A DNA stretch of 49,052 nt from Paludibacteraceae bacterium (GCA_017478725.1 JAFVDD010000003.1:1-49052), one strand, 5' to 3'. Counted from the first letter of the stretch, positions 1-8,970 are shown. Notes: generated from the letters alone by a model not told the origin. Numbers and translations: made by a program.

Positions 1-131
1 AGGTTGCGTTTCTGTTTTTTAGTCTTCTTGGTAAGGATGTGACTTTTGTACGCATGCTTACGTTTGATTTTACCCGTTCCGGTAAGCGTGAAGCGCTTTT
101 TGGCACCGGAATTAGTTTTTACCTTTGGCAT
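1..131 (-). CDS. rpmI: 50S ribosomal protein L35 (partial, C-terminus beyond window edge)
   Basis: Reading the minus strand from the ATG at 131 gives [20 protein letters not shown] and then a Lys/Arg/His-rich stretch containing [20 protein letters not shown], which is bacterial ribosomal protein L35. About 43 codons are visible; the family is usually near 65 residues, so the C-terminal third lies outside. It follows infC on the same strand, the widely conserved infC-rpmI-rplT order, so rplT is expected next beyond the left edge. The gap of 200 bases between infC and rpmI is long for this operon and is largely 11-bp periodic repeat DNA. Confidence 0.95.
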   Translation of the reverse strand, partial: MPKVKTNSGAKKRFTLTGTGKIKRKHAYKSHILTKKTKKQKRN

Positions 132-244
132 TTTGTATAAATATTTAGATGTTAATAATAAAGTCTCGGGCAGCCACGCGCACCCGGCGCGTAATTAAGG
201 TAGGCCCTACGACTTATGTGTTGGTATCTATTGTTTTGCAGGGA

Positions 245-326
245 TGAACCCGACATGCTGCCGATCCGATCCCGATCCGATCCCGATCCGATTCTCTCTC
301 GTTAGTGTCTCGCCAGTCTGATTTGG
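245..326. repeat. 11-bp periodic CCGAT repeat with conserved tail, infC-rpmI gap
   Basis: CCGAC/CCGAT occurs at 250, 261, 272 and 283, exactly 11 bases apart. It is followed by a tail (about 288-326) containing CGATTCTCTCTCG, TAGTGTCTCGCCAG and TCTGATTTGG. Nearly the same tail occurs at 30756-30795, and its first half at 48890-48915. On the transcribed strand the tail begins about six bases after the infC stop codon. It therefore forms intra-operon spacer DNA between infC and rpmI. Confidence 0.85.
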
Positions 327-331
327 CGGAG

Positions 332-889
332 TTACTTGCCGCTCTTGGGGCTGAGGTTGAGAATCATGCGCTTGCCCTCGAGGGTAGGCACATTGTCGGG
401 TTTTCCGTACTCGGCGAGGTCGTTGGCAAAGCGTGCCAGGAGGAGTTCACCCTGCTCCTTGAAGACGATGGAACGTCCGCGGAAGAAGACATAGGATTTG
501 ACTTTGTTGCCGTCCTTGAGGAACTCGATGGCATGCTTGAGTTTGAAATTGTAGTCATGGTCGTCGGTTTGCGGTCCGAAACGGATTTCCTTGACTTCCA
601 TTTTCTTGGCATTGGCCTTAGCCTCTTTCTGCTTTTTCTTCTGGGCGTAGAGGAATTTCTGGTAGTCGATGATCCGGCAGACAGGCGGAGTGGCGGTAGG
701 TGCGATCTCGACGAGGTCGAGGTTCTGGTCATCCGCCATGCGCATGGCTTGTTTGAAATCGTAGATACCGGGCTCTACGTTGTCGCCGATAAGGCGTACT
801 TGCAGGACTCCGCGAATTTTGTCGTTGATACGGTGCGGATCCTCTTTGATAACACGACCGCCACGCGGTCTGGGTTGAGGTGTTGCTAT
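332..889 (-). CDS. infC: Translation initiation factor IF-3 (ATA start)
   Basis: The 185-residue protein is IF-3, which binds the 30S subunit and polices initiator tRNA and start-codon choice. The N-domain carries [20 protein letters not shown], then a linker rich in Lys ([20 protein letters not shown]) and the C-domain with [20 protein letters not shown]. The first ATG in frame (745) would delete half of the N-domain. The conserved reading continues upstream to ATA at 889, eight bases after GGAGG, with an in-frame TGA just beyond. A rare AUU/AUA/AUC-type start is the known autoregulatory hallmark of infC. The leader (890-1000) contains a small hairpin (970-984) and a 7-bp CAGCCRT repeat; thrS, often upstream, is absent. 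It is co-transcribed with rpmI from a promoter at 1003-1033. Confidence 0.95.
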   Translation of the reverse strand: MATPQPRPRGGRVIKEDPHRINDKIRGVLQVRLIGDNVEPGIYDFKQAMRMADDQNLDLVEIAPTATPPVCRIIDYQKFLYAQKKKQKEAKANAKKMEVKEIRFGPQTDDHDYNFKLKHAIEFLKDGNKVKSYVFFRGRSIVFKEQGELLLARFANDLAEYGKPDNVPTLEGKRMILNLSPKSGK

Positions 890-910
890 AGTTTTATCCT
901 CCCAATTATT

Positions 911-941
911 CAGCCTTCAGCCATGAGCTGTCAGCCGTCAG
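911..941. repeat. 7-bp repeat, CAGCCRT family, in infC leader
   Basis: Four consecutive 7-mers (CAGCCTT, CAGCCAT, GAGCTGT, CAGCCGT) plus CAG, in exact register. The same family occurs inside coding sequences at 18899, 19525, 21425, 21644, 22625, 23581, 45204 and 47541. Here it lies in the 5' leader of infC, between the promoter and the GGAGG/ATA start. Confidence 0.85.
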
Positions 942-1002
942 ATTAATAATTATTGACCCTTTTTCGTGTGGGCACACTATGCCCTACCCTTGAAAAAGCG
1001 GA

Positions 1003-1033
1003 CAAAGGTACAACAAATTTTCGACACATGCAA
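1003..1033 (-). promoter_or_regulatory. Bacteroidetes-type promoter for infC-rpmI
   Basis: On the minus strand the -7 box TACCTTTG (1010-1003) is preceded by TTG (1033-1031) with 20 bases between. The -33 region reads TTGCATGTGTCGA, closely resembling the pheS promoter (TTTGCATATGTCGA). It leaves a leader of roughly 110 bases to the infC start. Confidence 0.8.
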
Positions 1034-1069
1034 GAAAAATGCTTTTTTTTTTACTTTTTTCTATAATTA

Positions 1070-1101
1070 TTTGCGCGTGTGAGAAAAAATGTGTATCTTT
1101 G
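1070..1101 (+). promoter_or_regulatory. Bacteroidetes-type promoter for the OB-repeat lipoprotein
   Basis: TTTG at 1070-1073, a 20-base spacer, then TATCTTTG at 1094-1101. It is divergent from the infC promoter and lies 73 bases upstream of the ATG at 1174. Confidence 0.8.
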
Positions 1102-1173
1102 CATGCTTTTTTATGAAAATGCGCATTGTGCACATTCCTTAAACGATATCGAAACACACAAAATAAGAGACAT

Positions 1174-2838
1174 ATGAAAAATTATCAGTTGATTATCACA
1201 TCGTTAGTGGCATTTGGATTGTTCGGTTGCAACGAGCCTGCGTATATAGACGCTCCGGGTGTAAACAGCCATAACCAGGATTCCCTGCCTGTGCTGGTAG
1301 ATCCGGATCCGACTCCCGACCCGGAGGGTTTTGCCGTGCCGGACGGAACGATCAATGTATATGAAGCGGTACGCATCTCTAAGAAACTGAAGGACAAAGA
1401 GGTCAGCGAGCAGAAATACTTCATCAAAGGCTGGGTGACAGGTTTCAACCGCGGCAATTCGTTTGACAGTGATTTCCCAAGTTACGGCAACGATTTCGTC
1501 TATATCAGCGCGACGAACGACGGCACCAGCTCCAAGCAGTTCTATGCTTACCGCGTATTAGGCAAGTTCGGCGCCAAGTTGCCGGATCTGGACTGCGTTC
1601 AGATAGGCGATTTCGTAGTGATCAGCTGCTATCCGATGAACTACGGCGGCACCTACGAATCCAGCGGAGCATGCTTTATCTACCTGTCGAACAACGAGCA
1701 TTTCAACGAGGTATTCCCTGCTTTCCCGGGTTGCCCGGCTCCGAAAGAGAATGAAATCAGCGTAACGGAAGCCGAAAAGATTTCGATGGCACTGGAGAAC
1801 AAAGCCACGACCACCGAGGCATACAAGATTCGTGGGGTAATAACCAGTGTAACCAGTGTAGATACAGGTAGCGGCAAGGCTATTTTCAACATTTCTGACG
1901 GTTTATCGTACGCCACTTGCTACCAGTTGCTCGGTCCAATTGGTTATAAATTCTCCTCTGCTGACCAAATACAAGTAGGCGACACTGTTGTCGTAAGAGC
2001 TAACATTCAAAACTTTAGCGGCACTTGCGAGCCTACATCCGGATCAGTAATCGAGTCCACCAACAAACAGTTTAGTACAGCCTTCCCCGAGTTCCCCGGC
2101 TGTCCGGATCCGAAAGAAGGAGAAATAAGCGTCAGCGAAGCCGTAACTATAGCTCAGGCTCTGCCAAACAAGAGCACATCAACCGAAAGTTACAAAATCC
2201 GTGGCGTGGTTATCAGTGTAGAGACCACCAGTTTGGGGTCCTATGGAAATATCACATTCAACATCTCTGATGGATTGACTTTTGCGACTTGCTTCCAGAC
2301 ATATGCAAGCACCGCCAATGGTAAATTCACAAATCTGAATCAAGTACAAGTAGGCGATACCGTACTGGTAGTAGGAAATATACAAAACTACAATGGTACA
2401 TGCGAGCCCTACCGCGCGTACGTTAAGGAAAGCACCAATGCTAATTTCAACGAGGCCTTTCCTCCACTTCCCCCATTCCCAGGATGCCCTGAGCCGGGAG
2501 AGGGTGAGATTAGTGTGAACCGTGCCAAGGCAATCAGCGATAGTATCGGTACAGGCAAGACCACCACGGAAATGTACAAGATACGCGCCGTGGTAACAAG
2601 TGTATCAGACAAGACTTTAAGCAGTTACGGCAACATGACTTTTGATATATCGTCGGACGGAGATGTTACCGCTACATGCTATCGCTTGTTCTACAAGAGT
2701 TCGAATAACAAATTTACCAATATCAACCAAGTACAGGCTGGTGATACAGTATTAGTGAATGCAAAAATCCAGAACTATAGTGGCACATGTGAGCCCGTAC
2801 AAGGCTATATTATGGAGAGTACTAATCCAAACTTTTGA
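1174..2838 (+). CDS. Lipoprotein with four tandem OB-fold-like repeats
   Basis: 554 residues. The ATG at 1174 was chosen because it gives a lipoprotein signal (KNYQLIITSLVAFGLFGC, lipobox LFGC) and lies below the promoter. After a Pro/Asp-rich linker come four repeats of about 123 residues (roughly 65-187, 188-310, 311-440, 441-554). Each begins ISVxxAxxI, contains YKIRGVV and a FxISDG strand, then VGDTVVVxxxIQNxxGTCEP, and most end FPGCPxP. The pattern resembles the OB-like nucleic-acid-binding folds annotated in Bacteroidetes surface lipoproteins; the ligand is unknown. Repeats 2-4 are more alike and look more AT-rich than repeat 1, suggesting internal duplication. Localisation is probably outer membrane. 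A substrate-binding or surface role is inference. Confidence 0.8.
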   Translation: MKNYQLIITSLVAFGLFGCNEPAYIDAPGVNSHNQDSLPVLVDPDPTPDPEGFAVPDGTINVYEAVRISKKLKDKEVSEQKYFIKGWVTGFNRGNSFDSDFPSYGNDFVYISATNDGTSSKQFYAYRVLGKFGAKLPDLDCVQIGDFVVISCYPMNYGGTYESSGACFIYLSNNEHFNEVFPAFPGCPAPKENEISVTEAEKISMALENKATTTEAYKIRGVITSVTSVDTGSGKAIFNISDGLSYATCYQLLGPIGYKFSSADQIQVGDTVVVRANIQNFSGTCEPTSGSVIESTNKQFSTAFPEFPGCPDPKEGEISVSEAVTIAQALPNKSTSTESYKIRGVVISVETTSLGSYGNITFNISDGLTFATCFQTYASTANGKFTNLNQVQVGDTVLVVGNIQNYNGTCEPYRAYVKESTNANFNEAFPPLPPFPGCPEPGEGEISVNRAKAISDSIGTGKTTTEMYKIRAVVTSVSDKTLSSYGNMTFDISSDGDVTATCYRLFYKSSNNKFTNINQVQAGDTVLVNAKIQNYSGTCEPVQGYIMESTNPNF

Positions 2839-2876
2839 GAAAGAAAACTAAATAAATTAATAACTAAATACAAAAA

Positions 2877-4868
2877 ATGGCAACATTACAAAAAATTCGT
2901 AACCATGGCGCCCTGCTGATAACCATTGTGGGTTTGGCCATGCTGGCATTTATCCTTGGAGACTTTTTGAACTCGGGTAGTAGTTTTTTCAACCGCAGCC
3001 GTGAGAACGTCGGCGAGATTGAAGGTCAGAAGATTCACTACACCGAGTACGAAGCCGCCAAGGAGCAACTGACCGAAGTCTATAAGATAGAGACCGGTCG
3101 CTCAGATTTTGACGAGGACATGAGTGCGCAGATCCGCAACCAGGTATGGAACATGCTGATGATGGATTACACGCTGCGCGCACAAGCCAAAGAGATCGGC
3201 ATGGACATCACCGCTGATGAGCTGAGCGAACTCTGCATCGGCGAAAATCCCCACCAGATCATCCGCAGCCGTCGTGCTTTCTACGACGAGAACGGCCAAT
3301 TCAACCGCCAGTCGGTAGTAGGTCTGCTGCAGGCAATCAACGCCGATGACGACGAGAACCCCAACCTGCAGCAAGCCAAGACCTACTGGCTGTATTGGGA
3401 GAACGCCGTACGCATCAGCTACATGCAGGAGAAATATGTCAACCTGCTGCAGCACCTGCTGAAAGCCAACAGTCTGGATGCCCGCTTTGCGTTTGACAAC
3501 CGCCAGCACGGCGTAGCAGCGGAATACGTGATGCAACCGTATTTCACAGTAGCCGACAGTCTGGTGAAAGTGAGCGAAGGCGACGTCAAGAAACTGTACA
3601 AACAGCATAAGGAGCAATACAAACAGACTCCCAATCGCGCCATCAAATACATTGCCTTTGATATTGTTCCCTCCGAGGATGATTTCAAAGCCGCCGAGAC
3701 GCTAATGGAGGGTCTAAAGGATGAGTTCCGCACCACCGAGGACATCGCACTGGTAGTGAACACCAACTCGGATGTGATGTATGACGGCCGCGATTATTCG
3801 GCAGAGACCGTTCCGGCACAGTTCAAAGATTTTGCGTTCGCCAAAGGCGCCAAAGCCGGTCAGTGCACCGAGATCCTTTTTGAGGACAACACCTACGCTA
3901 TGGCACGTATCATGGAGTGCGGCTACAACAAGGCTGACTCCGTAGAACTGAAAGCTATCGTAGAGGGCGGCGAGGATCAGGAATTAGGCTGGTTCCGCGC
4001 AACCGACCTGCCGAAGAACATCGCCGAGCCCGCATTTGCAGGCAAGCGCGGCACACGCTTCACCGTAGCACAAGGCATGGGCGAACAGACCTACGAAGTG
4101 ATGGAGATCAGCAAGCCTACGCCGAAAGTGAAACTGGCTATCCTCGCCCGCGAGGTGACTCCGTCCAGCAAGACCTATTCGGTCATCTACAACCAAGCCA
4201 AACAGTTCATTGTGGCTAACCCGACCGCCGAGAAGCTGGAGAACGCAGCCAACGAGGCAGGCTTGACCGTTGTGCCGCAGTTCAACCTGACCGCCAACAC
4301 TGACAAAGTAGGCCAGCTCAAGAGCAGCCGTCCTATCGTTCGCTGGGCGTTTGAGGCTAAAGAAGGCCAGGTTTCGGATGTGTTCGAGTGCGGTCAGCAG
4401 TTCATTGTGGCTGCGCTGACGGAGGTGAACGACGGTGATTACCGCTCGCTGAATGCCGTACGCGCCGAGTTGACCTACGAGGCAACCAACAATGCCAAAG
4501 CAGCCTATATCGCCCAACAGTTGAAAGGTGTTGAGAGCCTGGAGGCTGCCGCAGAGAAACTGGGTCAGAAAGTACAGAGTGTTGACCGTGTGACCCTCAA
4601 CGACAGCCGTTTCGGCAATGCAGGCATGGAGCCGGCAGCCATCGGTGCGGCTATCGCATTGGGCGAGAACAAACTGAGCGAACCCGTTCAGGGCAACATG
4701 GGCGTGTTTGTCATCAAGACCGGCGCCGCTATTGATGCAACGGATGAGTTTGTAGCAGAGACAGAGAAGAGTCTGCTGGAAAGCCGTCTGGCTTACCTGT
4801 CCTACCAGGCTATGCAGATTATGGAGGAGAAAGCCGACGTTGTGGACAACCGTGCTAACTTCCAGTAA
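2877..4868 (+). CDS. ppiD: PpiD/SurA-type peptidyl-prolyl isomerase, membrane-anchored periplasmic chaperone
   Basis: 663 residues. A short cytoplasmic start (MATLQKIRNHG) precedes one membrane helix (about residues 12-30, ALLITIVGLAMLAFILGDF). A SurA/PpiD N-terminal chaperone region follows (EIEGQKIHYTEYEAAKEQL, then RNQVWNMLMMDYTLRAQAKE). A parvulin-like domain around residues 345-440 contains LGWFRATDLPKNIAEPAFA. A second degenerate parvulin-like region lies near the C-terminus. The family assists folding of outer-membrane proteins leaving the Sec translocon. The length is slightly below the roughly 700 residues common in this phylum. It overlaps the next gene by one base (TAATG), so translational coupling with the permease is likely. 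Confidence 0.9.
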   Translation: MATLQKIRNHGALLITIVGLAMLAFILGDFLNSGSSFFNRSRENVGEIEGQKIHYTEYEAAKEQLTEVYKIETGRSDFDEDMSAQIRNQVWNMLMMDYTLRAQAKEIGMDITADELSELCIGENPHQIIRSRRAFYDENGQFNRQSVVGLLQAINADDDENPNLQQAKTYWLYWENAVRISYMQEKYVNLLQHLLKANSLDARFAFDNRQHGVAAEYVMQPYFTVADSLVKVSEGDVKKLYKQHKEQYKQTPNRAIKYIAFDIVPSEDDFKAAETLMEGLKDEFRTTEDIALVVNTNSDVMYDGRDYSAETVPAQFKDFAFAKGAKAGQCTEILFEDNTYAMARIMECGYNKADSVELKAIVEGGEDQELGWFRATDLPKNIAEPAFAGKRGTRFTVAQGMGEQTYEVMEISKPTPKVKLAILAREVTPSSKTYSVIYNQAKQFIVANPTAEKLENAANEAGLTVVPQFNLTANTDKVGQLKSSRPIVRWAFEAKEGQVSDVFECGQQFIVAALTEVNDGDYRSLNAVRAELTYEATNNAKAAYIAQQLKGVESLEAAAEKLGQKVQSVDRVTLNDSRFGNAGMEPAAIGAAIALGENKLSEPVQGNMGVFVIKTGAAIDATDEFVAETEKSLLESRLAYLSYQAMQIMEEKADVVDNRANFQ

Positions 4869-6295
4869 TGTTTGCGCGCGTGCGTAATATAAATAAGGAG
4901 AGTACGCCCTCAAAAGGGTTGCTCTCCTTTGTTTCTCCCTGGGCATGGGTGCCGACTCTGTATTTCACGGAGGGTATTCCCTATTTTCTGGTGAACAGTA
5001 TCTCTGTGATGCTGTTTGCCAAGATGGGGGTTCCGAATGACCAATTGGCGTTCTTCACCACCCTGCTCTATTTCCCGTGGTTTCTGAAAGGGCTGTGGAG
5101 CCCGTTTGTGGACATCATCCGCACCAAGCGGTGGTGGGTGGTTGCGATGCAGGCCCTGATGACTGTGTTGTGCCTATTGCTGGTGGTCACGCTGCCAAGC
5201 CCTGACAATCAGACTATTGCCGCCAAAGCCACCTCTGTCGGCACTTTCCGTTGGACACTTGTCCTGTTCATCATCACAGCTTTTGCCTCCGCCACGCACG
5301 ATATTGCAGCCGACGGGTTCTACATGCTGGCGCATGACACGAAAAGCCAGGCGGCTTTCATCGGCATCCGTTCCACTTTCTACCGCATTGCGGCAGTGTT
5401 CAGCCAAGGCGTGCTGGTGTATATAGCCGGACGGATTGAGGACGCCACAGGCGATATACCTCTCTCATGGCGCATCACCATAGGAGTAACCGGTTTGATC
5501 ATGCTGTGCGTGACCCTCTACCACCTCTTCCTGCTGCCCCGTCCGGCGGACGACCGGCCCAGGCAGGTGAAAGGCAAAGAGATCTGGCACGAACTGGGCG
5601 AAGCCTTCGCTACGTTCTTTACCAAGCCAGGCGTATGGCTGGCAATCGCCTTCATGCTGCTGTACCGCCTGAGCGAAGGGTTTCTGGTCAAACTGTGCAT
5701 GCCTTTTCTGGTCGATGCACGCGATACGATTGTCAGCAACGGACGTATCACCGGCGGCGGACTCGGTTTAAGCACCGACACCGTAGGACTGCTCTACGGC
5801 ACCATCGGCGTCATATGCCTGCTGGCGGGCGGCATACTGGGAGGCATCTATATCTCCCGCCGCGGACTCAAACGCTCGCTATGGCTCATGGCGGCGGCGC
5901 TGACTCTGCCGAGTTTCGTATATTGCTACCTGAGCATGGCGCAACCCGAATCGCTCTGGCTCATCGGAGCGGCGGTCAGCTTTGAGAACTTCGGTTACGG
6001 CTTCGGTTTCACGGCATACATGATGTACATGATGCATTTCTCCGAAGGAGAATACAAGACCTCGCACTACGCCATCTGCACGGCGTTCATGGCACTGAGT
6101 ATGATGATCCCGGGCTTTGTGGCAGGCGCTATTGAGGTGGCGGTGGGCTACACGGCGTTCTTCTGGATTGCCAATGCCTGCAGCCTCACGACGTTTATCG
6201 TCACCTGGTTCGTGTACAAAAAACTTGAAAAACAGTCAACTAGTCAGCTAGCCAACTATTCAACTGGAAAAACAACAATATCACTCTATGAATAA
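4868..6295 (+). CDS. MFS permease, AmpG-like
   Basis: 475 residues with about twelve hydrophobic segments. SPWAWVPTLYFTEGIPYFLV opens the first helix and ASATHDIAADGFYML marks the AmpG/acetyl-CoA-transporter-like branch of the major facilitator superfamily. Such proteins import muropeptides in Proteobacteria; the substrate here is not provable. It starts on the last base of ppiD and overlaps pssA by 8 bases, so the three genes form an operon. The C-terminal tail (residues about 456-466, QSTSQLANYST) is encoded by an 8-bp tandem repeat (6235-6266). The same repeat family fills the gap at 33473-33504, so this end of the protein appears to be repeat-derived. Confidence 0.85.
   Translation: MFARVRNINKESTPSKGLLSFVSPWAWVPTLYFTEGIPYFLVNSISVMLFAKMGVPNDQLAFFTTLLYFPWFLKGLWSPFVDIIRTKRWWVVAMQALMTVLCLLLVVTLPSPDNQTIAAKATSVGTFRWTLVLFIITAFASATHDIAADGFYMLAHDTKSQAAFIGIRSTFYRIAAVFSQGVLVYIAGRIEDATGDIPLSWRITIGVTGLIMLCVTLYHLFLLPRPADDRPRQVKGKEIWHELGEAFATFFTKPGVWLAIAFMLLYRLSEGFLVKLCMPFLVDARDTIVSNGRITGGGLGLSTDTVGLLYGTIGVICLLAGGILGGIYISRRGLKRSLWLMAAALTLPSFVYCYLSMAQPESLWLIGAAVSFENFGYGFGFTAYMMYMMHFSEGEYKTSHYAICTAFMALSMMIPGFVAGAIEVAVGYTAFFWIANACSLTTFIVTWFVYKKLEKQSTSQLANYSTGKTTISLYE
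6235..6266. repeat. 8-bp tandem repeat (GTCAACTA family) inside permease 3' end
   Basis: Units GTCAACTA, GTCAGCTA, GCCAACTA, TTCAACTG in exact 8-bp register. The reverse complement of this pattern occurs at 33473-33504. It encodes part of the permease C-terminal tail. Confidence 0.85.
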
Positions 6296-6989
6296 ACGTA
6301 TCATTCCTGACGCCATCACTTGCTGCAACCTGCTTTGCGGCAGTATAGCGGTGTTCCTCGCCACCCAAAATGCCTTCATCTGGGCGTTTGTGTTCATCCT
6401 GGGCGGTGCTTTCTTTGATTTCTTCGACGGACTGAGTGCCCGTTTGCTCAAGGCTCCCAGCCCCATCGGTATTCAGTTGGATTCGCTGGCTGACGATATC
6501 ACGTTCGGACTGGCACCGGCAATGATGCTCATGTGCTGGCTCCGGCCTATACTCGGTTGGTGGGCTATGCTCGCATTGGTGATGGCGGCTTTCTCTGCAC
6601 TCCGCCTCGCCAAATTCAATGTGGACGAGCGCCAGCATGACTCGTTTATCGGTCTGGCTACTCCGGCCAACGCTCTCTTCTGGGCGCCTATCTGCTGCCT
6701 GCCTGTCTCGGTGCTGGCATACGACTGGATGGCATGGGTGCTCATCGCGCTGTCGCTCGTCAGCTGCTGGCTCATGAACGCAGAGATACCTTTCTTCAGC
6801 TTCAAATCCTACAGCCGCGACAAGCTGACCATCAGTCTCTTTATCGCCGGATGTATCCTGCTCACCGGTTTCTGCATAGCCCAAGCCATCAAAACGGCGC
6901 ATATCGAGTTCGCTGTCTTCAGCGGAACAGCCTGTATCATCTGGTACGTCACGCTGAACCTCCTGTTGGCGTGCATGCCCAAGAAATAA
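6288..6989 (+). CDS. pssA: CDP-diacylglycerol--serine O-phosphatidyltransferase
   Basis: 233 residues, integral membrane. The CDP-alcohol phosphotransferase signature is complete at residues about 46-70: DGLSAR, then eight residues, G, then LDSLADD (DG-AR-G-D-D). These Asp residues bind the metal and CDP. The enzyme makes phosphatidylserine from CDP-diacylglycerol and serine, the precursor of phosphatidylethanolamine. Six or more helices are visible. It overlaps the AmpG-like permease by 8 bases, at the end of the ppiD-MFS-pssA operon. Confidence 0.92.
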   Translation: MNKRIIPDAITCCNLLCGSIAVFLATQNAFIWAFVFILGGAFFDFFDGLSARLLKAPSPIGIQLDSLADDITFGLAPAMMLMCWLRPILGWWAMLALVMAAFSALRLAKFNVDERQHDSFIGLATPANALFWAPICCLPVSVLAYDWMAWVLIALSLVSCWLMNAEIPFFSFKSYSRDKLTISLFIAGCILLTGFCIAQAIKTAHIEFAVFSGTACIIWYVTLNLLLACMPKK

Positions 6990-6999
6990 ACCATCCGGC

Positions 7000-7108
7000 T
7001 TGCCTCCGCGTCAAGTCGGGTCAAACGTATACCTTTGCTATACCCTTGCTATACCCTTAGACCACTCCCGGGTGATGCATAAACATACACGATTATTAAG
7101 ATTTTAAT
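7000..7108 (-). repeat. Composite 11-bp repeat element upstream of endonuclease gene
   Basis: Three 11-mers, TATACCTTTGC, TATACCCTTGC and TATACCCTTAG, at 7028-7060. They are followed at 7086-7108 by a 23-base motif (core CGATTATTAAGATTTT). That motif is an exact reverse-complement copy of 20407-20429. Read on the minus strand the order is core motif, then 11-bp units, as at 20407 and 42500. Confidence 0.8.
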
Positions 7109-7118
7109 CCATACCACC

Positions 7119-8942
7119 ATGCAAAGACTTCTATCTCTTATCGCCGCAGCGATGCTGACCCTCTCTCTTTCCGCAGAGACCTATACCATCGTGTTTAACA
7201 GCAGTACATCTGACGCCACCAACACGCCACAAGAATTGTCCAATTTTGTGTTGACCGCCACAAGTAATTGCGTTGACAGATTGATTTATTCCGAAAAAGT
7301 AAACCGTGCAAAGGAGGGATTCGGTATTAAGGGTGGAACCGGTAGCGCCAAAGGTATTCTTACACTTGGGTTAGATGACACCTACCATATCACCACCATG
7401 ACCATTTATGCCGCTACATATCCTCACGCGAAAGACACAGCAGCTACCAAGGGATTCATTGTTTATGATCAAACAATCATATGGGAAGCCGGCCACCGTA
7501 CAGAAATTCGCCCATATTCAATTAATGTCAACGCAGATGTAGATAGTATCTTTATCTCTTCCGCAGCAGCATCCTACAACCGCTGGTATGTTCAGAAGAT
7601 CGAGTTTGAAGCGGAAGATCCTCACCCGGGACGGGCTTGCGTGGAGATGCAATACCCCAAGATGGATTTCGGGGGTGTCAAATGGCAAAGCAAAGAGGAA
7701 CCGATGGAAGATGTGCTCAACCTGAATCTGACAGGAAAAAACGTGGTGGGTAACATCTCTCTTGCGCTGCAAAAAGGCACTACCTTTACCCTCACCGAGA
7801 CCTCCATCCCCGCGGAAGGAGGAGAAATCGGTATTTTCTATAGCATCACCATGGACACGGTGGAAAAAGCCTTTCCTATTGAGGATGTGCTGATTACCAA
7901 GGCCACAGGCTCCGATGGTATAGAGCGTTCGCGCGAACTGGCTATTGTGCTTACCATTGTACCTCCCAGTTCCGGCGGCGCAAGTGCCTTCGTCCTGGAC
8001 ACGGCAGGGATGGTCTATGGCCCGATGCCCGGCGACTACTATGCCTATGCGCAGGGCACAGCCGACTCTACGCTCAAGAACCATCTGGGCTATATCATCT
8101 GCCGCGGTGTGCGCTACCGTTACGGCAGCGGCAGCAAGCATTCGTGGGACGCGTTCTTCCATACCGACCGTGATACACTCACCAATGAGGTGCTGGATAT
8201 GTATTCCAACAATCACCGCTATTTCGACCCGGAGAGTCCTGCGGCCAGTGTTTCGGGATTTGATATCGAGCACATGCTTCCCAAAAGCTGGTGGGGCGGC
8301 GAGGTCAACCCAGCCTACTGCGATATCTACCACCTCGTGCCGGGTGACGCTTCCGCCAACCGCTCCAAGTCCAACCACGCACCGGGCGTTCCTGCGGACA
8401 GCAGTTTCTACAACGGCTCGTTCGTTACCGGCAAAGACACCCTTCACGGCCTTACACGTGTCTTCTGCCCCGCAGATGAGTACAAAGGCGATTTCGCCCG
8501 CGCTTATTTCTATATTGCCACTTGCTATGGCGACAGCCTGACATGGCTCACCTCCGGCGAACCGGCACAGGCTATGACCAACGAAGGGTGGCAGGAGTTC
8601 CGCCCGTGGCTGCGCGATCTGCTGCTCACATGGCATCGCATGGACCCGGTGAGCAAAAAAGAACTGGACCGTGCCGTTGAGGTCAACAAGATCCAGGGCA
8701 ACCGCAATCCCTTTATCGACTACCCCGAACTCGCAGAGTATATCTGGGGTAACAAACAAGGCACAGCGGTTGATTTCCGTACCCTGACACAGAGCTACGG
8801 CGATCCGTATGATGACGGCAGCACTACCGCTATCGGGCAGACCCCCTCAGCCCCCGCTGCACGCAAGCAACTGAGAGACGGAAAACTGATTATTCTACGG
8901 AATGAGTCAGTTTATACACCCGTTGGACAGAAACTCCGCTAA
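7119..8942 (+). CDS. Secreted endonuclease I family nuclease
   Basis: 607 residues with signal peptide MQRLLSLIAAAMLTLSLSA. Residues 20-165 are beta-rich and not recognised; about 170-290 look like an immunoglobulin-like spacer. The endonuclease I domain (about 295-545) carries FDIEHMLPKSWWGG near residue 382 and YCDIYHLVPGDASANRSKSN. The His and Asn residues match the metal-binding core of the EndA/NucM/Vvn family, non-specific DNases usually exported. The C-terminus (KQLRDGKLIILRNESVYTPV then GQKLR) resembles that of the protein ending at 16929 and may be an export or sorting signal. A nutrient (DNA scavenging) role is inference. Confidence 0.88.
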   Translation: MQRLLSLIAAAMLTLSLSAETYTIVFNSSTSDATNTPQELSNFVLTATSNCVDRLIYSEKVNRAKEGFGIKGGTGSAKGILTLGLDDTYHITTMTIYAATYPHAKDTAATKGFIVYDQTIIWEAGHRTEIRPYSINVNADVDSIFISSAAASYNRWYVQKIEFEAEDPHPGRACVEMQYPKMDFGGVKWQSKEEPMEDVLNLNLTGKNVVGNISLALQKGTTFTLTETSIPAEGGEIGIFYSITMDTVEKAFPIEDVLITKATGSDGIERSRELAIVLTIVPPSSGGASAFVLDTAGMVYGPMPGDYYAYAQGTADSTLKNHLGYIICRGVRYRYGSGSKHSWDAFFHTDRDTLTNEVLDMYSNNHRYFDPESPAASVSGFDIEHMLPKSWWGGEVNPAYCDIYHLVPGDASANRSKSNHAPGVPADSSFYNGSFVTGKDTLHGLTRVFCPADEYKGDFARAYFYIATCYGDSLTWLTSGEPAQAMTNEGWQEFRPWLRDLLLTWHRMDPVSKKELDRAVEVNKIQGNRNPFIDYPELAEYIWGNKQGTAVDFRTLTQSYGDPYDDGSTTAIGQTPSAPAARKQLRDGKLIILRNESVYTPVGQKLR

Positions 8943-8970
8943 GACGTCAATTTTTACACATTTTTCGTGG

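Noticed and set aside
7030-7037. TACCTTTG resembling a -7 box
   Set aside because: No TTG lies 20 bases upstream, and the sequence is one unit of an 11-bp repeat. It could act as a weak promoter but is not supported.
7518-8759. Long open frame of 413 codons on the minus strand
   Set aside because: It is antisense to the endonuclease I gene, has no recognisable domain, and its residues reflect the complement of a well-conserved coding strand.
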